From contig CAJWHX010000023.1 of NCBI GenBank assembly GCA_913040875.1, positions 1 through 16,320 of the forward strand: a DNA stretch of 16,320 nt, in the 5' to 3' direction. Of this stretch, positions 1 to 8,638 are shown piece by piece. The notes beneath the pieces are model-generated. The model was not told where the DNA came from. It ran no database searches and saw only the letters and a program-made list of their open reading frames with translations. Positions within the stretch are counted from its first letter, which is position 1; each line of letters begins with the position of its first letter. Origin of the DNA: an uncultured Pseudomonadota bacterium (GTDB lineage: Bacteria; Myxococcota; UBA796). A program made the translations under genes and the position numbers.

Positions 1-1875
1 CTTCGGCAACGCCTTACGGAGTTCTTCAGCAAATGAATCTATATCCCATGGTCCAAGATTATCATCCATACATTGGGTGATAACAAGGCGTTTGAGAGAT
101 CGCATTTGTTTTAATTCACGCGGAAAATCTTGAAGACTATTGTAACCAATGTCCAATTCTTTCAACGACTTGTCTACTATCAACTGTGGGATTTTAACCA
201 CCCCAAGACCCGAGATGCTCAGCTTCTTTAGATTGGGTAGGTGATTGAAATACTGTGGGTCCCATTCTTCACCAACGTCTAAATGCATTTCAGACATGTC
301 CAAAGATTGTAGTTTTGGCATATGCCACAAAAATGAACCTTCAACAGCATGGTATGGTGGAGCCAATTCTGTTCGATTCGCCAGCGCTGGATTGATGGTG
401 AAAATAGCGGCATCATTGAACATCCAATCCAGTATGAATGACTTGACAATATTTGCAGTACCGTCGTTCTCGTACATTGTCCAAAGTTCATCCCAAGTAT
501 GCGGTACGAGCCTTTGTAAATCAGACATCTTCAAATGTCTCACAACTGAAGGTAAACCCAAATCAACATTGATTATATCGATAACATCCAACAGTGCATT
601 TTGGACTTGTCGGACATCATACGACATAGAATTTAAATGACTTCTATCTGCCAACTCAATATCAAAAGCCAATTTCTCTATTGAAGAGGCAAATAGGGGT
701 TGTTCAAACCCATACAACTCGTTCGTTTCGAATGGAAAAAACAAGTTGGTCCGCCCCACTTTTTCATTCGCCAAACAAATTAAGTGTAAGAACGGTTCCA
801 ACAAGGCTCTTCCATAAATGCAAGATATAAAGGAGTGGTCCATGACGGGCACAAATGTTCGATGAATACTAAAACTGGCCAAATCGGCAGTCGCCTCTAA
901 CAAAGACCGGTCCTCTAGCATCAATGTTTCCAACAACAGAAATCCTTGCTCTCGAAATGATGCATCCAAAGAAGTGATTAGGGTCCACAATTTTCGCCAC
1001 TGTTTGGGATTTGGACTTGTGTAACCGGAATACAATCCAAGCAGTGGATGCTGATCGATACCAACAGTATTTTCTGCAAACTCAAAACTCCCTACATCCA
1101 AGTCCGCATCAAATATATCGTATATATAATCAGAAAAAGCCTCTGTAGTTAAACCATCGTTAAATTCAAAAGAATCTAACGTAGAATAATACCCTCCACC
1201 ATCATCATACTCTGACCCAAGATAAAATGTTATCCCTCTTAGCCTAGGCTCCAACAGTTGTATCAGTGCCATATTTTTACGCATCTCTACTTCTCCAACC
1301 ACTGAAGACGTACGAATTGTACTTGAGGACACGAGTCCTTGCAGATTCAATATGTTAAATGGAATCTCAATTTCTTCGAGGAATTGTTCACACTCTTCCC
1401 GTAATGCCTTGAGAGAATCGCTCAATGATTGGAACTGATTTTGATACGATTCGATCTTGCGGACTATATTTGCATCAACAAGTTGCAACTCTTCACTATC
1501 AATCGGAGAGATGACACAGGGAATATCGGACAACGTCTCCTCTTCTTCATCTTCGTCATCTGAGGCAACCTGTTCTACCTGCTCGTTTGATTGGTCAAAA
1601 ACTTCTTCCACGACTTCCGGATTCGAATCCGATGATAGAAGTCGCTCAATCAACGTTTTTTTCGTCCCTGTGGTCGAAACGCCCATTTCTTCAGCAAGAA
1701 CAACGATATTTGCTTTTGTGGTTGCTTCTAGAACCTCCTTTTCTTCCCATTCTTGAAGCCTCGTAACCAACTTAGCTTTCGACCAAGATTTTCGAAAATC
1801 TTTGTCTCCAAGAGAAGACAATGCCTTGGTTAATACAGACTTTGTCCAGATTGAATACAACTCTTTTACCGCCAT
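1..1875 (-). CDS. SAP-like / leucine-rich-repeat protein, 3' end outside window
   Basis: An uninterrupted reading frame of 625 codons starts with ATG at 1875 and runs off the left edge, so the C-terminus is missing. The start has a Shine-Dalgarno GGAG six to seven bases upstream. Residues 57-81 fit the SAP helix-loop-helix pattern (LAEEMGVSTTGTKKTLIERL), and residues 11-45 look like a more degenerate copy. An acidic stretch (DDEDEEEE, about 106-113) and a probable coiled coil (about 133-170) follow. Residues 170-515 are unrecognised. From about 516 to 602 there are roughly four leucine-rich repeats, for example LPNLKKLSISGLGVVKIP and KSLKELDIGYNSLQDFP. No signal peptide or membrane segment is seen, so the protein is probably cytoplasmic. 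SAP motifs often bind DNA and LRRs bind proteins; the actual function is unknown. It lies 126 bases downstream of ccmI but is unlikely to belong to the Ccm pathway. The reading frame is certain; the domain names are moderately so. Confidence 0.85.
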   Translation of the reverse strand, partial: MAVKELYSIWTKSVLTKALSSLGDKDFRKSWSKAKLVTRLQEWEEKEVLEATTKANIVVLAEEMGVSTTGTKKTLIERLLSSDSNPEVVEEVFDQSNEQVEQVASDDEDEEEETLSDIPCVISPIDSEELQLVDANIVRKIESYQNQFQSLSDSLKALREECEQFLEEIEIPFNILNLQGLVSSSTIRTSSVVGEVEMRKNMALIQLLEPRLRGITFYLGSEYDDGGGYYSTLDSFEFNDGLTTEAFSDYIYDIFDADLDVGSFEFAENTVGIDQHPLLGLYSGYTSPNPKQWRKLWTLITSLDASFREQGFLLLETLMLEDRSLLEATADLASFSIHRTFVPVMDHSFISCIYGRALLEPFLHLICLANEKVGRTNLFFPFETNELYGFEQPLFASSIEKLAFDIELADRSHLNSMSYDVRQVQNALLDVIDIINVDLGLPSVVRHLKMSDLQRLVPHTWDELWTMYENDGTANIVKSFILDWMFNDAAIFTINPALANRTELAPPYHAVEGSFLWHMPKLQSLDMSEMHLDVGEEWDPQYFNHLPNLKKLSISGLGVVKIPQLIVDKSLKELDIGYNSLQDFPRELKQMRSLKRLVITQCMDDNLGPWDIDSFAEELRKALPK

Positions 1876-1878
1876 TTT

Positions 1879-1929
1879 AACTCCATGATGATTTTGCTGA
1901 CATCAAACTGTATCAAAATATATGGAGTT
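1879..1929 (-). promoter_or_regulatory. Inverted repeat able to mask the ribosome binding site of the LRR gene
   Basis: AACTCCAT (1879-1886) and ATGGAGTT (1922-1929) are perfect 8-base complements separated by 35 bases. On the minus strand the arm next to the gene contains its GGAGTT ribosome binding site, so the RNA could fold and hide it. The rest of the ccmI-LRR gap (1876-2001) shows no convincing T-run terminator. A regulatory role is inference. Confidence 0.3.
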
Positions 1930-2001
1930 CATTGCTATTTTCATTGTCTTCACAAATGACTCTATCCTTTACGATGAACTGCTGATATCAATCTTCTCCA
2001 C

Positions 2002-3570
2002 TCAACGCTTCAGCACAACCTGCACACCAGTCTGTACCCCGGTCATCGGACCCTGCATCTCCGCATTGACGTCGTTGTCACTCTTGCTCATCGCATTCCC
2101 GTCTTCGTCCAATCGAACGTCGATCCACACTTGCTCGGGCCACTCTCCGCCCATCATCATGTCTGCTGGACCGAGTGTAAACTCAAGTGGAAAGGTTGGA
2201 CGGTCTATCTTTTTCACAGCTGCAGGCATTCCACCAGTTGGTGAACGTCTTGCGATGATGAATAGCGTTCCCTTTGGCAGGTCCCCTTCGGCAGAGATGG
2301 TCCCAGAGAGTTTTACATCACCAGATTCAGGTTCTGGAGTTTCAGACTTTTCAGGAGCAACCAGCATCACCGATAAATCATGCGAGTCTTTGGAGAGTGG
2401 ACCTTGGACTTCGGAGTTTACATCGCCATCGGCTTTGGTCATCGCATTGCCATCGCGATCGAGTCGGACTTCTAGGTATACCTGTTCCGGCCACTCTCCA
2501 CCCATCATCATGTCAGTGGGACCCAGTTCAAACTTCATCGGAAAGGCAGGGTTGAGTACCTTTTGAACCGCAACGGGCATTCCACCTGCAGGCGATCGGC
2601 GAGCTATCACAAAGAGTGTTCCTGAAGGCATGTCGCCTTGTGCATCGACAATCCCTGAAATAAGAGCTGGGGGTTTGTTCAGGTCAGCGATGAGTCCCTC
2701 GTAGAAATACTTCTCTTCAGGAATTGAAAACTCCCCTTCTATCGATTGTAAAAGTTCCAATGCCTCCGTTTTTTGTTCAGTAGCAGAGAGCATGTACCCT
2801 TTCCAAAGCAAGGCTTTTTGCATATTCGGACGGACTTGCAGTGCCTGTGCAAAACCAATCTCTGAGCGGTCCGTCATACCAACCGACATCTGTAAAATCG
2901 CCAAGTGAACCATAAAGTCTGGGTCTTTGGGATCTACATTCCGAACCTGCTCCATGTAAGTCATCGCAGCTTGCATGTCTCGCATCAACAGAGCGTCATA
3001 GGTGAGTACATTGAGTGCATCGATGTCTTTTGGGTTCTTGGCGATGGCCGCTTTGGCATCAGATTGACGTTGCTCACGCTGCTGACCCCACTCCTCAAAC
3101 TGTTTCATCAGCTCAGCCTCAGACTGACTCGGCATCTCGCCACCGGTCATTACACCACCCTCTTGACGAGGAGCGGAATAGTCGACGATCAACTTGCCCA
3201 AAAGTCCGAAGAATGCCAGTGTCCCCAAAACGTACATCCATGCTTTACCGGACGCCTGCATCGGTGCTTTAGGTTCCATCGAGGTATCCATCTTGCCGTC
3301 GAGTGCCGCCATCACTTGGCTGGCCTCAGACAACAGTTCTTCACGCTGTACCGTATAAGAATCTTCGGACAGCTTTGTATTATCGGCGTCCAATTCTCTC
3401 AGGGCTTCCATCAATTGGTCCTTCTTGGCTTCCAGTTCGGACCGCCTAGCATCCGCTTGCTGAACACCACCATCACTCTCTTCGCCTTTCATCATAACTA
3501 CAATGACAACGGCAATCAATGACGCACCACCCAATACAATCAGCGGAGGTCCCCATGTTTCCCAATCCAT
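2002..3570 (-). CDS. ccmI: Cytochrome c biogenesis protein CcmI/CycH (TPR) with duplicated C-terminal domain
   Basis: This 522-residue membrane protein is the apocytochrome chaperone of the Ccm haem lyase; in the family it presents apocytochrome c to CcmF/CcmH. Visible parts are membrane segment 1 (8-27), a charged coiled coil (40-90), membrane segment 2 (111-130), TPR-like helices (about 170-285), and two copies of the C-terminal CycH-type beta domain (303-404 and 420-521). Each copy contains GTLF[VI]IARRSP.GGMP, a shared DMMMGGEWPEQV and GNAM.K. E. coli CcmH carries a single such domain in its CcmI-like part, so the duplication is unusual. An in-frame TTG at 3591 would add seven residues, but ATG 3570 is preferred. 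It follows the ccmH stop by one base and has GGAG in the last ccmH codons. This is the last gene of the operon. Confidence 0.9.
   Translation of the reverse strand: MDWETWGPPLIVLGGASLIAVVIVVMMKGEESDGGVQQADARRSELEAKKDQLMEALRELDADNTKLSEDSYTVQREELLSEASQVMAALDGKMDTSMEPKAPMQASGKAWMYVLGTLAFFGLLGKLIVDYSAPRQEGGVMTGGEMPSQSEAELMKQFEEWGQQREQRQSDAKAAIAKNPKDIDALNVLTYDALLMRDMQAAMTYMEQVRNVDPKDPDFMVHLAILQMSVGMTDRSEIGFAQALQVRPNMQKALLWKGYMLSATEQKTEALELLQSIEGEFSIPEEKYFYEGLIADLNKPPALISGIVDAQGDMPSGTLFVIARRSPAGGMPVAVQKVLNPAFPMKFELGPTDMMMGGEWPEQVYLEVRLDRDGNAMTKADGDVNSEVQGPLSKDSHDLSVMLVAPEKSETPEPESGDVKLSGTISAEGDLPKGTLFIIARRSPTGGMPAAVKKIDRPTFPLEFTLGPADMMMGGEWPEQVWIDVRLDEDGNAMSKSDNDVNAEMQGPMTGVQTGVQVVLKR
2005..2664 (-). 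repeat. Tandem duplication of the CcmI C-terminal domain
   Basis: The units at 2356-2664 (first in the protein) and 2005-2313 (second) encode about 100 residues each with the same motif order. They are joined by a short Pro/Glu linker (EKSETPEPESGD). Protein similarity is high and several stretches are also alike in DNA, such as CGGCCACTCTCC followed by CCCATCATCATGTC. This points to an internal gene duplication that has since diverged. Confidence 0.85.
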
Positions 3571-3571
3571 A

Positions 3572-4072
3572 TCAGTCCTCCAACTCTGCAAGCAACTGTG
3601 CTCTATACTTGTCCTGCTCTTCAGTCGATACAGTCGATTCTGCTATCGCATCCGGCTTTACCTCATCTTCCAGCGTACTTGACCCCCATCGCAGCGCTAC
3701 CAGTCCTATACCAGCACCCAACCCAATGAGGGGCATCCACCAGACAAACCAGTGCTCCGCTTTGGGCTGCAAGAGTACGAACTCACCATATCGACCGATA
3801 AAATAGTCAATTATCTGATCATCTGAATACCCCATCGCCACCAATTCTTTGATGCGATTTTTCATAGCAACCGCCGCATCAGACTGAGAGTCGGCCACGC
3901 TGAGCCCCTGACAGACTGGACAGCGTAAAATCTTTCCCAAGTCATAGGTGCGCGTCTCTACTTCCTCAGCACCTGGTGGTTCAAAAAGTGGAGCCTCTTC
4001 TAAAGCAACACTCATTTCCTCTGCATGTGCACTGTGCACACAGAGCCATACCATCATCCACAACCATTGCAT
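3572..4072 (-). CDS. ccmH: Cytochrome c maturation protein CcmH (CcmH/CycL/NrfF family)
   Basis: This 166-residue periplasmic, membrane-anchored thiol oxidoreductase keeps apocytochrome CXXCH cysteines reduced and works with CcmG and CcmF in haem ligation. The family signature LRCPVCQ is at 49-55 with Cys51 and Cys54. The conserved stretch around it (GLSVADSQS, IGRYGEFVLLQP) and a C-terminal membrane helix (about 108-127) are also present. A signal peptide (MQWLWMMVWLCVHSAHA) precedes the mature protein. The chosen ATG at 4072 has AGGAG about eight bases upstream. An earlier in-frame start at 4120 would put a polar stretch before the signal peptide and lie inside ccmG. The gene lies 28 bases after ccmG and one base before ccmI. 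Confidence 0.93.
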   Translation of the reverse strand: MQWLWMMVWLCVHSAHAEEMSVALEEAPLFEPPGAEEVETRTYDLGKILRCPVCQGLSVADSQSDAAVAMKNRIKELVAMGYSDDQIIDYFIGRYGEFVLLQPKAEHWFVWWMPLIGLGAGIGLVALRWGSSTLEDEVKPDAIAESTVSTEEQDKYRAQLLAELED

Positions 4073-4100
4073 GCGATTCTCTCCTTTCGCTCTTGGTAGC

Positions 4101-4622
4101 CTATTTGGCAAGCAACCCATTCAGCAACACTTCCAATTCCATCTTCGTTACTGGACCAGTATACTTCTTCACGATGGTACCATCTCTGCCTATCACAAAG
4201 GTCTCGGGCACTCCAGCCACACCATAGTCAATATTTGTTCGCTGGGCGTCATCCAACAGTGTCGGATAGGCTGAACCATGCTTTTTCAAGTATCCGTCTG
4301 CCTTTGCCTTGGTATCTCCGTACAATATACCGAGAAATGCGACTCCTTTTGGTTTGAATTCCTCAGCCGCCGAAATCAGCTCTTTATGCTCTTGCAAACA
4401 AGGTACACACCACGTCGCCCAAAAGTTCACTACAACGACCGACCCCTTCAGCTCTTCCAATGAAACCGGATACCCATCCAGTGTCTCCAGAGCAAAATTG
4501 GGCGCCGGATCGCCTGTCAACTCTTCTGGGAGTGCTCTCGGATCGTAGTTGAACCCTTTTGCCAAGACAAAGATAAGGGGTACACAGAAAAGAAGCCCGA
4601 CACTCATCACTTTCCAGTTCAT
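4101..4622 (-). CDS. ccmG: Thiol:disulfide interchange protein CcmG/DsbE
   Basis: This 173-residue thioredoxin-fold protein has an N-terminal signal anchor (about 5-21). It passes reducing power to CcmH or apocytochrome in the periplasm. The active site WCVPC is at 71-75 (Cys72, Cys75), inside the typical VVNFWATWCVPC context. The cis-proline loop is GVAGVPETFVI (Pro139). The N-terminal DPRALPEELTGDPAPNF matches the family segment before the thioredoxin domain. The start overlaps the ccmF stop in ATGA, which suggests translational coupling. Confidence 0.95.
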   Translation of the reverse strand: MNWKVMSVGLLFCVPLIFVLAKGFNYDPRALPEELTGDPAPNFALETLDGYPVSLEELKGSVVVVNFWATWCVPCLQEHKELISAAEEFKPKGVAFLGILYGDTKAKADGYLKKHGSAYPTLLDDAQRTNIDYGVAGVPETFVIGRDGTIVKKYTGPVTKMELEVLLNGLLAK

Positions 4623-6598
4623 GCGGTCTCCTTGACTTCAGCGGACACTTTTTTACGCCGACGGGCTGGCCAAGCGGAAATCAGCGTACCCAGCATCATG
4701 ACTCCACCACCAACCCATAGCCACAAGACCAATGGCTGTGTGATGACTTGAAGACCAACGATCGAACCATCTTCGTTCATATTGACGAGATTGAGATACA
4801 GATCTTCATCCAAAAAATTGTGCACTGCTGGAGTCCCAATGACCGTTCCCATACGAAAATAATTGTTGAGTTTGGGTTCTAGGATCCCAATGTCTCGTCC
4901 GCTTCTAGACACCGTCACCTTAGCAATCTCAGACGCACGATGCGATTCGGTTACGGTTTCCTTTCCGGTATATGTGAGTCTATATTCTTGAATCTCTACT
5001 GACTGCCCTTCTTTCAATGTGACTTCGGATAGATCTTTGAACGCCCCAGATCCAGTGACCGCCACTGCAATCATGATGACGCCAATGTGTACAACATAGC
5101 CACCAGTGCGACGACGTGTCTTTTGCCAAGTTGTCCAAAGAGCCGTCCCCCAACCTTCGGACTTTCTCTTTACACGAACAGCAGCTGGTTCTAAGAGTTC
5201 TCGCAGCGTTGTCATCAGCGCAAAGCCACAGACGGCAAAAGACAATAGCGGTGTAAATCCAGTCGCTCCACAAACCAGTGCCAAAATCACTACTGCAACA
5301 GCGCCGCCAATCGGTATCACAAGTCTCTTAAATGCATCTTTTTTGTCGATACTGCCCCACGGTAACGCAGGACCGACGCCCATCAAAAATACGATTGCAA
5401 TACTGATTGGAATCCCCAGTTCATTGAAATAAGGCTCCCCGATACTGAGCTTCTTTTCGGTCATTGCCTCATGTATTAGAGGATACACAGTACCAATAAG
5501 TACGGTAAAAGTAAATGCCGCAAACAACAAGTTATTGAGCAAAAACATCGAATCACGGGACACTATCGCGACAGGCTTTTGCTTAGAGCCAAGTACATCC
5601 ATCCGAGTAGACAACAACACCAAAGATACAAATGAACAGAACCCCAAGAAGGCCAAGAATATGGGTCCTATCGGCGTCTGTGTAAAGGAGTGAACAGAAT
5701 TAAACACCCCAGAACGAGTCATGAAGGTACCGAGTAAAGTGAGTAGGAACGTCACCAACAAAAGGACAATCCCCCAACCTTTCAAGCCATCTTTACGTTC
5801 CATGATGAGTGCAGAGTGAATGAATGCAGTTGCTGTTAGCCACGGTAAAAACGAGGCATTCTCAACTGGATCCCACGCCCAGTATCCACCCCAGCCAAGG
5901 ACTTCATAACTCCACCAGCCACCAAGAATGATACCTATGGTCAAAAACCCCCACGGCAACAAAATCCATCGACGCAACGCGACTGACCACGCCGCGCCAA
6001 TCTTGCCTGCCAAGAGCGATGCCACACCCATACCGAATGGAACTGCCATCCCAACGTAGCCCAAATAAAGAGCCGGCGGATGGATCACCATCAAAATATG
6101 ATTCTGCAGCAGTGGATTGGGACCTGGTCCATCAGTTGGTACTGTTTCCATTGCTACAAATGGGTCTGCAACACCAGCCACTAGAAAAGTAAAAAATACG
6201 GCTATACTCAGTGAGGTGCCGATCGCGTAAGACGAATGCTCCACATACTTTCCTTTGGTCATGTAGGCGAATGCAGCTATGTACCCGCTCAAAACGAAAG
6301 CCCAGAGTAAAATCGATCCTTCCAAAGACGACCATAAAGATACAATCGTAACCCATAGAGGTGTCGTAGTAGAACCGACCTTTGCCACATAAGAAACTGA
6401 AAAGTCATGCGTGATGAGGGCATACTCCATTAGCCCAATCGCTGCAGTCATCGCAAATGCTGCTACATAAGCCGCTATTCTAGACCACTTCCAAGCCTGC
6501 TCCGAGCGCTTCATGCCGCCAGCGATACCTGCGAAGGCACCCAAAACCGACACGGCCAAGGCGATCAGAACCATTGAACGACCCAAGATGGATATCAC
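4619..6598 (-). CDS. ccmF: Haem lyase subunit CcmF
   Basis: This 659-residue polytopic inner-membrane protein ligates haem from holo-CcmE to apocytochrome c. Conserved landmarks are SLWSSLEGSILLW (about 87-99), NPLLQNHILMVIHPPALYLGY (161-181) with candidate haem-ligand His173, the WWD domain GGWWSYEVLGWGGYWAWDP (226-244) and GTFMTRSGVFNSVHSF (290-305). A periplasmic loop precedes the final helix, and the tail is basic (PARRRKK). The length matches the family. The start is GTG at 6598, overlapping the ccmE stop (GTGA) with GGAGGGG just upstream. The stop overlaps ccmG. Confidence 0.96.
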   Translation of the reverse strand: MISILGRSMVLIALAVSVLGAFAGIAGGMKRSEQAWKWSRIAAYVAAFAMTAAIGLMEYALITHDFSVSYVAKVGSTTTPLWVTIVSLWSSLEGSILLWAFVLSGYIAAFAYMTKGKYVEHSSYAIGTSLSIAVFFTFLVAGVADPFVAMETVPTDGPGPNPLLQNHILMVIHPPALYLGYVGMAVPFGMGVASLLAGKIGAAWSVALRRWILLPWGFLTIGIILGGWWSYEVLGWGGYWAWDPVENASFLPWLTATAFIHSALIMERKDGLKGWGIVLLLVTFLLTLLGTFMTRSGVFNSVHSFTQTPIGPIFLAFLGFCSFVSLVLLSTRMDVLGSKQKPVAIVSRDSMFLLNNLLFAAFTFTVLIGTVYPLIHEAMTEKKLSIGEPYFNELGIPISIAIVFLMGVGPALPWGSIDKKDAFKRLVIPIGGAVAVVILALVCGATGFTPLLSFAVCGFALMTTLRELLEPAAVRVKRKSEGWGTALWTTWQKTRRRTGGYVVHIGVIMIAVAVTGSGAFKDLSEVTLKEGQSVEIQEYRLTYTGKETVTESHRASEIAKVTVSRSGRDIGILEPKLNNYFRMGTVIGTPAVHNFLDEDLYLNLVNMNEDGSIVGLQVITQPLVLWLWVGGGVMMLGTLISAWPARRRKKVSAEVKETA

Positions 6599-7077
6599 AA
6601 CCCCTCCACTGTTTTGTACAAATCTTTTGCCTCCACACCGTCTTCTGGAGCCTTGTATTCATTGGAGTGCTTCACCATCAATCTTTCAGATTCAAAACGT
6701 CCACCACCAGTGACTTTCACCATCGTTCCCTCTACAACAACCCCAATTCCCTCACGGAACATCTGGGGTGGTGCACCAGTAGCATGTACATCTAGTGTGG
6801 TAATCCCATCTGTCACTTGAAAGTTGAGTTCATTGCTTTCAGCATCCCAATCTAAGGAGCCTTCTTTTACAACACCACCCAGTCGAATGGTTGCCCCATA
6901 AGCTTGATCTCCGGCTTCAATAATCTGAGTGCAATCCCAGTAATACACCAAGTTCTCACCCAAGTTGCCTAACGATACGAAGCCAAGAGCACCAAACATC
7001 ACCAACAGTGCAACGACCAAAACCAACCGTCGCTGACCCCTCTCATTTACATTTGCTGTATCAACTGCATCGCTCAT
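6595..7077 (-). CDS. ccmE: Periplasmic haem chaperone CcmE
   Basis: This 160-residue, single-pass membrane-anchored haem chaperone binds haem covalently from CcmC and hands it to CcmF. The membrane segment is at about 17-38. The OB-fold motifs VVKEGS, FQVTDG and PQMFREGIGVVVEG are present. The haem-binding HXXXY motif is VKHSNEY, with His137 and Tyr141. The ATG at 7077 has GGAGG eight bases upstream and overlaps the ccmD stop (ATGA). Upstream in-frame starts would extend into ccmD and lack this arrangement. Confidence 0.96.
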   Translation of the reverse strand: MSDAVDTANVNERGQRRLVLVVALLVMFGALGFVSLGNLGENLVYYWDCTQIIEAGDQAYGATIRLGGVVKEGSLDWDAESNELNFQVTDGITTLDVHATGAPPQMFREGIGVVVEGTMVKVTGGGRFESERLMVKHSNEYKAPEDGVEAKDLYKTVEGL

Positions 7078-7184
7078 TCTCGATTCCTCCACACCAAAGA
7101 GAAGGCATACAAAACCAAACCTGCCCAACTAATGCCATAGGCGGCGTACACATAGTTCCAACCATCTACAATTGCACCATCCAT
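7074..7184 (-). CDS. ccmD: Small membrane protein CcmD
   Basis: This 36-residue frame encodes MDGAIVDGWNYVYAAYG, then one hydrophobic helix (about 18-31) and a basic end (WRNRE). It fits CcmD, which releases holo-CcmE from the CcmABC complex, in size, in the YVYAAYGIS motif, in topology and in its place between ccmC and ccmE. AGGAGG lies five bases upstream of the ATG at 7184. The stop overlaps the ccmE start (ATGA). It starts nine bases after the ccmC stop. Confidence 0.93.
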   Translation of the reverse strand: MDGAIVDGWNYVYAAYGISWAGLVLYAFSLVWRNRE

Positions 7185-7193
7185 ATCAGCCTC

Positions 7194-7958
7194 CTACACA
7201 TCCAATGGTTTTACAGTATTCAGTTCAGGCAAGTCTGGGGCAGCTGCCTCATCTTCCAGTCTTCGAAATGCAATTCTAGCCCGAGCCAAAATAAAGCCCA
7301 CTGTCAAAAACAGCATCCCAACAGCGGCAATTCTGAATGGAGTTTGAAACTCTGGAGACACTGTCTCTGGACTGGACTGCGTTTGATGAAGAGAATTCCA
7401 CCAGTTCACTGACATGTACACAATCGGTACATTGACAAAAGCCACTATCGACCCAGTTGCACTGATCGTCGCTCTACGCTCTGGATTGGTGATGGCATTC
7501 CGAAGTAACAGCACCCCAATGAAAGAAAGAACCATAATCGCGGTTGTCGTTAGTCTCGGGTCCCAAGTCCACCAGATACCCCATGTTGGCTTTGCCCAAA
7601 TACTCCCTTGAATGGTGAGCAATACATTGAGTAGCACACCCACTTCCAATGTGGCTTCCAAATAGGCGTCCCACTTTCGTCCACCGGTCCACAATGAACC
7701 CACCGCCAAAATGAAGGCAATCAAGTACGTGAACAATGCGACAAGGGCCGTCGGAACGTGCACGTAAAAAATGCGACCGACCTCTCGCATCATCGCTTCT
7801 TCAGGAGCCTCAAACAGACCGAGATAATGACCGTAAGCCATCAACACAAATCCAAATATACAAACGAACATCGGATTGACCTTCTCGTGCAATCGAAACT
7901 TGACAGCGATCACACCCAGTATCAACAGTACTACCGTAACGACAACTTTTATGATCAT
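7194..7958 (-). CDS. ccmC: Haem handling protein CcmC
   Basis: This 254-residue polytopic inner-membrane protein, with about six helices, loads haem onto CcmE. The WWD signature WGIWWTWDPRLTT is at 126-138. Two conserved flanking histidines are visible, His67 in FYVHVPTA and His191 in WWNSLHQ. A basic C-terminal stretch is followed by an acidic one. The start at 7958 overlaps the ccmB stop (ATGA); a longer reading from 8000 would lie inside ccmB and add a soluble leader atypical for the family. Confidence 0.96.
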   Translation of the reverse strand: MIIKVVVTVVLLILGVIAVKFRLHEKVNPMFVCIFGFVLMAYGHYLGLFEAPEEAMMREVGRIFYVHVPTALVALFTYLIAFILAVGSLWTGGRKWDAYLEATLEVGVLLNVLLTIQGSIWAKPTWGIWWTWDPRLTTTAIMVLSFIGVLLLRNAITNPERRATISATGSIVAFVNVPIVYMSVNWWNSLHQTQSSPETVSPEFQTPFRIAAVGMLFLTVGFILARARIAFRRLEDEAAAPDLPELNTVKPLDV

Positions 7959-8638
7959 GACTCGATAATCCTCCCAAATACAATCCCGCACAAAATCCAA
8001 TAGATTACATCAAACGCTCCCAGAAGGGTAAGCCAAGAACCGATTTGCCCCATAGGGTCTCCAAAAAATATGAGTGCAGTCGCTTTGACTGCAGACAACA
8101 ACGCTGGCACAATCAATGGAAAGAGCAAGAGTGGCAACAACAGCTGTTGATTGGACAGCCGAGCCGTCATCGCAGCATACATTGCCCCTGGTGCCGATAA
8201 ACCAAATGCTCCCAACACCATGGTAATTACAAATAACCCGAACCCTTCGATAAACCACACATCGCAGAGAGCAACAAGTGGTGGCAGCATGGCCATCATT
8301 ACCAGTAACAGTTGGATTGTGTTCGCCAATGCCTTACCATAAAACAGTGCAGCGGGAAATACCGGAGCCATTTGCAGCTGTTCGATTGCACCACCTTCTG
8401 TTTCCAATAAAAATGATTGGGTGAAAAGGTTGGCGGAGGCAAACAATGTCGCCAGCCACAAGTATCCCGCTGCGTGACTTTGAAGCATCGTAGAGTTTGG
8501 ACCAACAGCAAAAGAGAATAGGACCAAGACCAAGATCGCAAAAGCAACCAGTCCCATCCAGCGAACCCAAGACGTCCCCTCTATCCACAAGTCTTTGCTG
8601 AGAATGGCAAGCGTCTGTCGAAACCCTATGGCTATCAT
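7955..8638 (-). CDS. ccmB: Haem exporter-type membrane subunit CcmB
   Basis: This 227-residue protein has about six hydrophobic helices and is the permease partner of CcmA in the CcmABCD complex that releases holo-CcmE. N-terminal LSKDLWIEGTSW resembles the family's KDLRxExR region. SFLLETEGGAIEQLQMAPV fits the conserved ExExGxLEqL segment. The start at 8638 overlaps the ccmA stop (ATGA), the spacing used elsewhere in the operon. Confidence 0.94.
   Translation of the reverse strand: MIAIGFRQTLAILSKDLWIEGTSWVRWMGLVAFAILVLVLFSFAVGPNSTMLQSHAAGYLWLATLFASANLFTQSFLLETEGGAIEQLQMAPVFPAALFYGKALANTIQLLLVMMAMLPPLVALCDVWFIEGFGLFVITMVLGAFGLSAPGAMYAAMTARLSNQQLLLPLLLFPLIVPALLSAVKATALIFFGDPMGQIGSWLTLLGAFDVIYWILCGIVFGRIIES

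Noticed and set aside
1922..2566. Open plus-strand frame of 214 codons opposite ccmI
   Set aside because: It lies antisense to the strongly supported CcmI domain repeats and shows no protein family motif or ribosome binding site.
2905..3522. Open plus-strand frame of 205 codons opposite ccmI
   Set aside because: It has a low-quality composition rich in His, Leu and Arg, is fully antisense to the TPR and membrane parts of CcmI, and contains no recognisable domain.
3571..3591. Upstream TTG start for ccmI
   Set aside because: The extra seven codons lie inside ccmH, and ATG 3570 has the better-placed GGAG.
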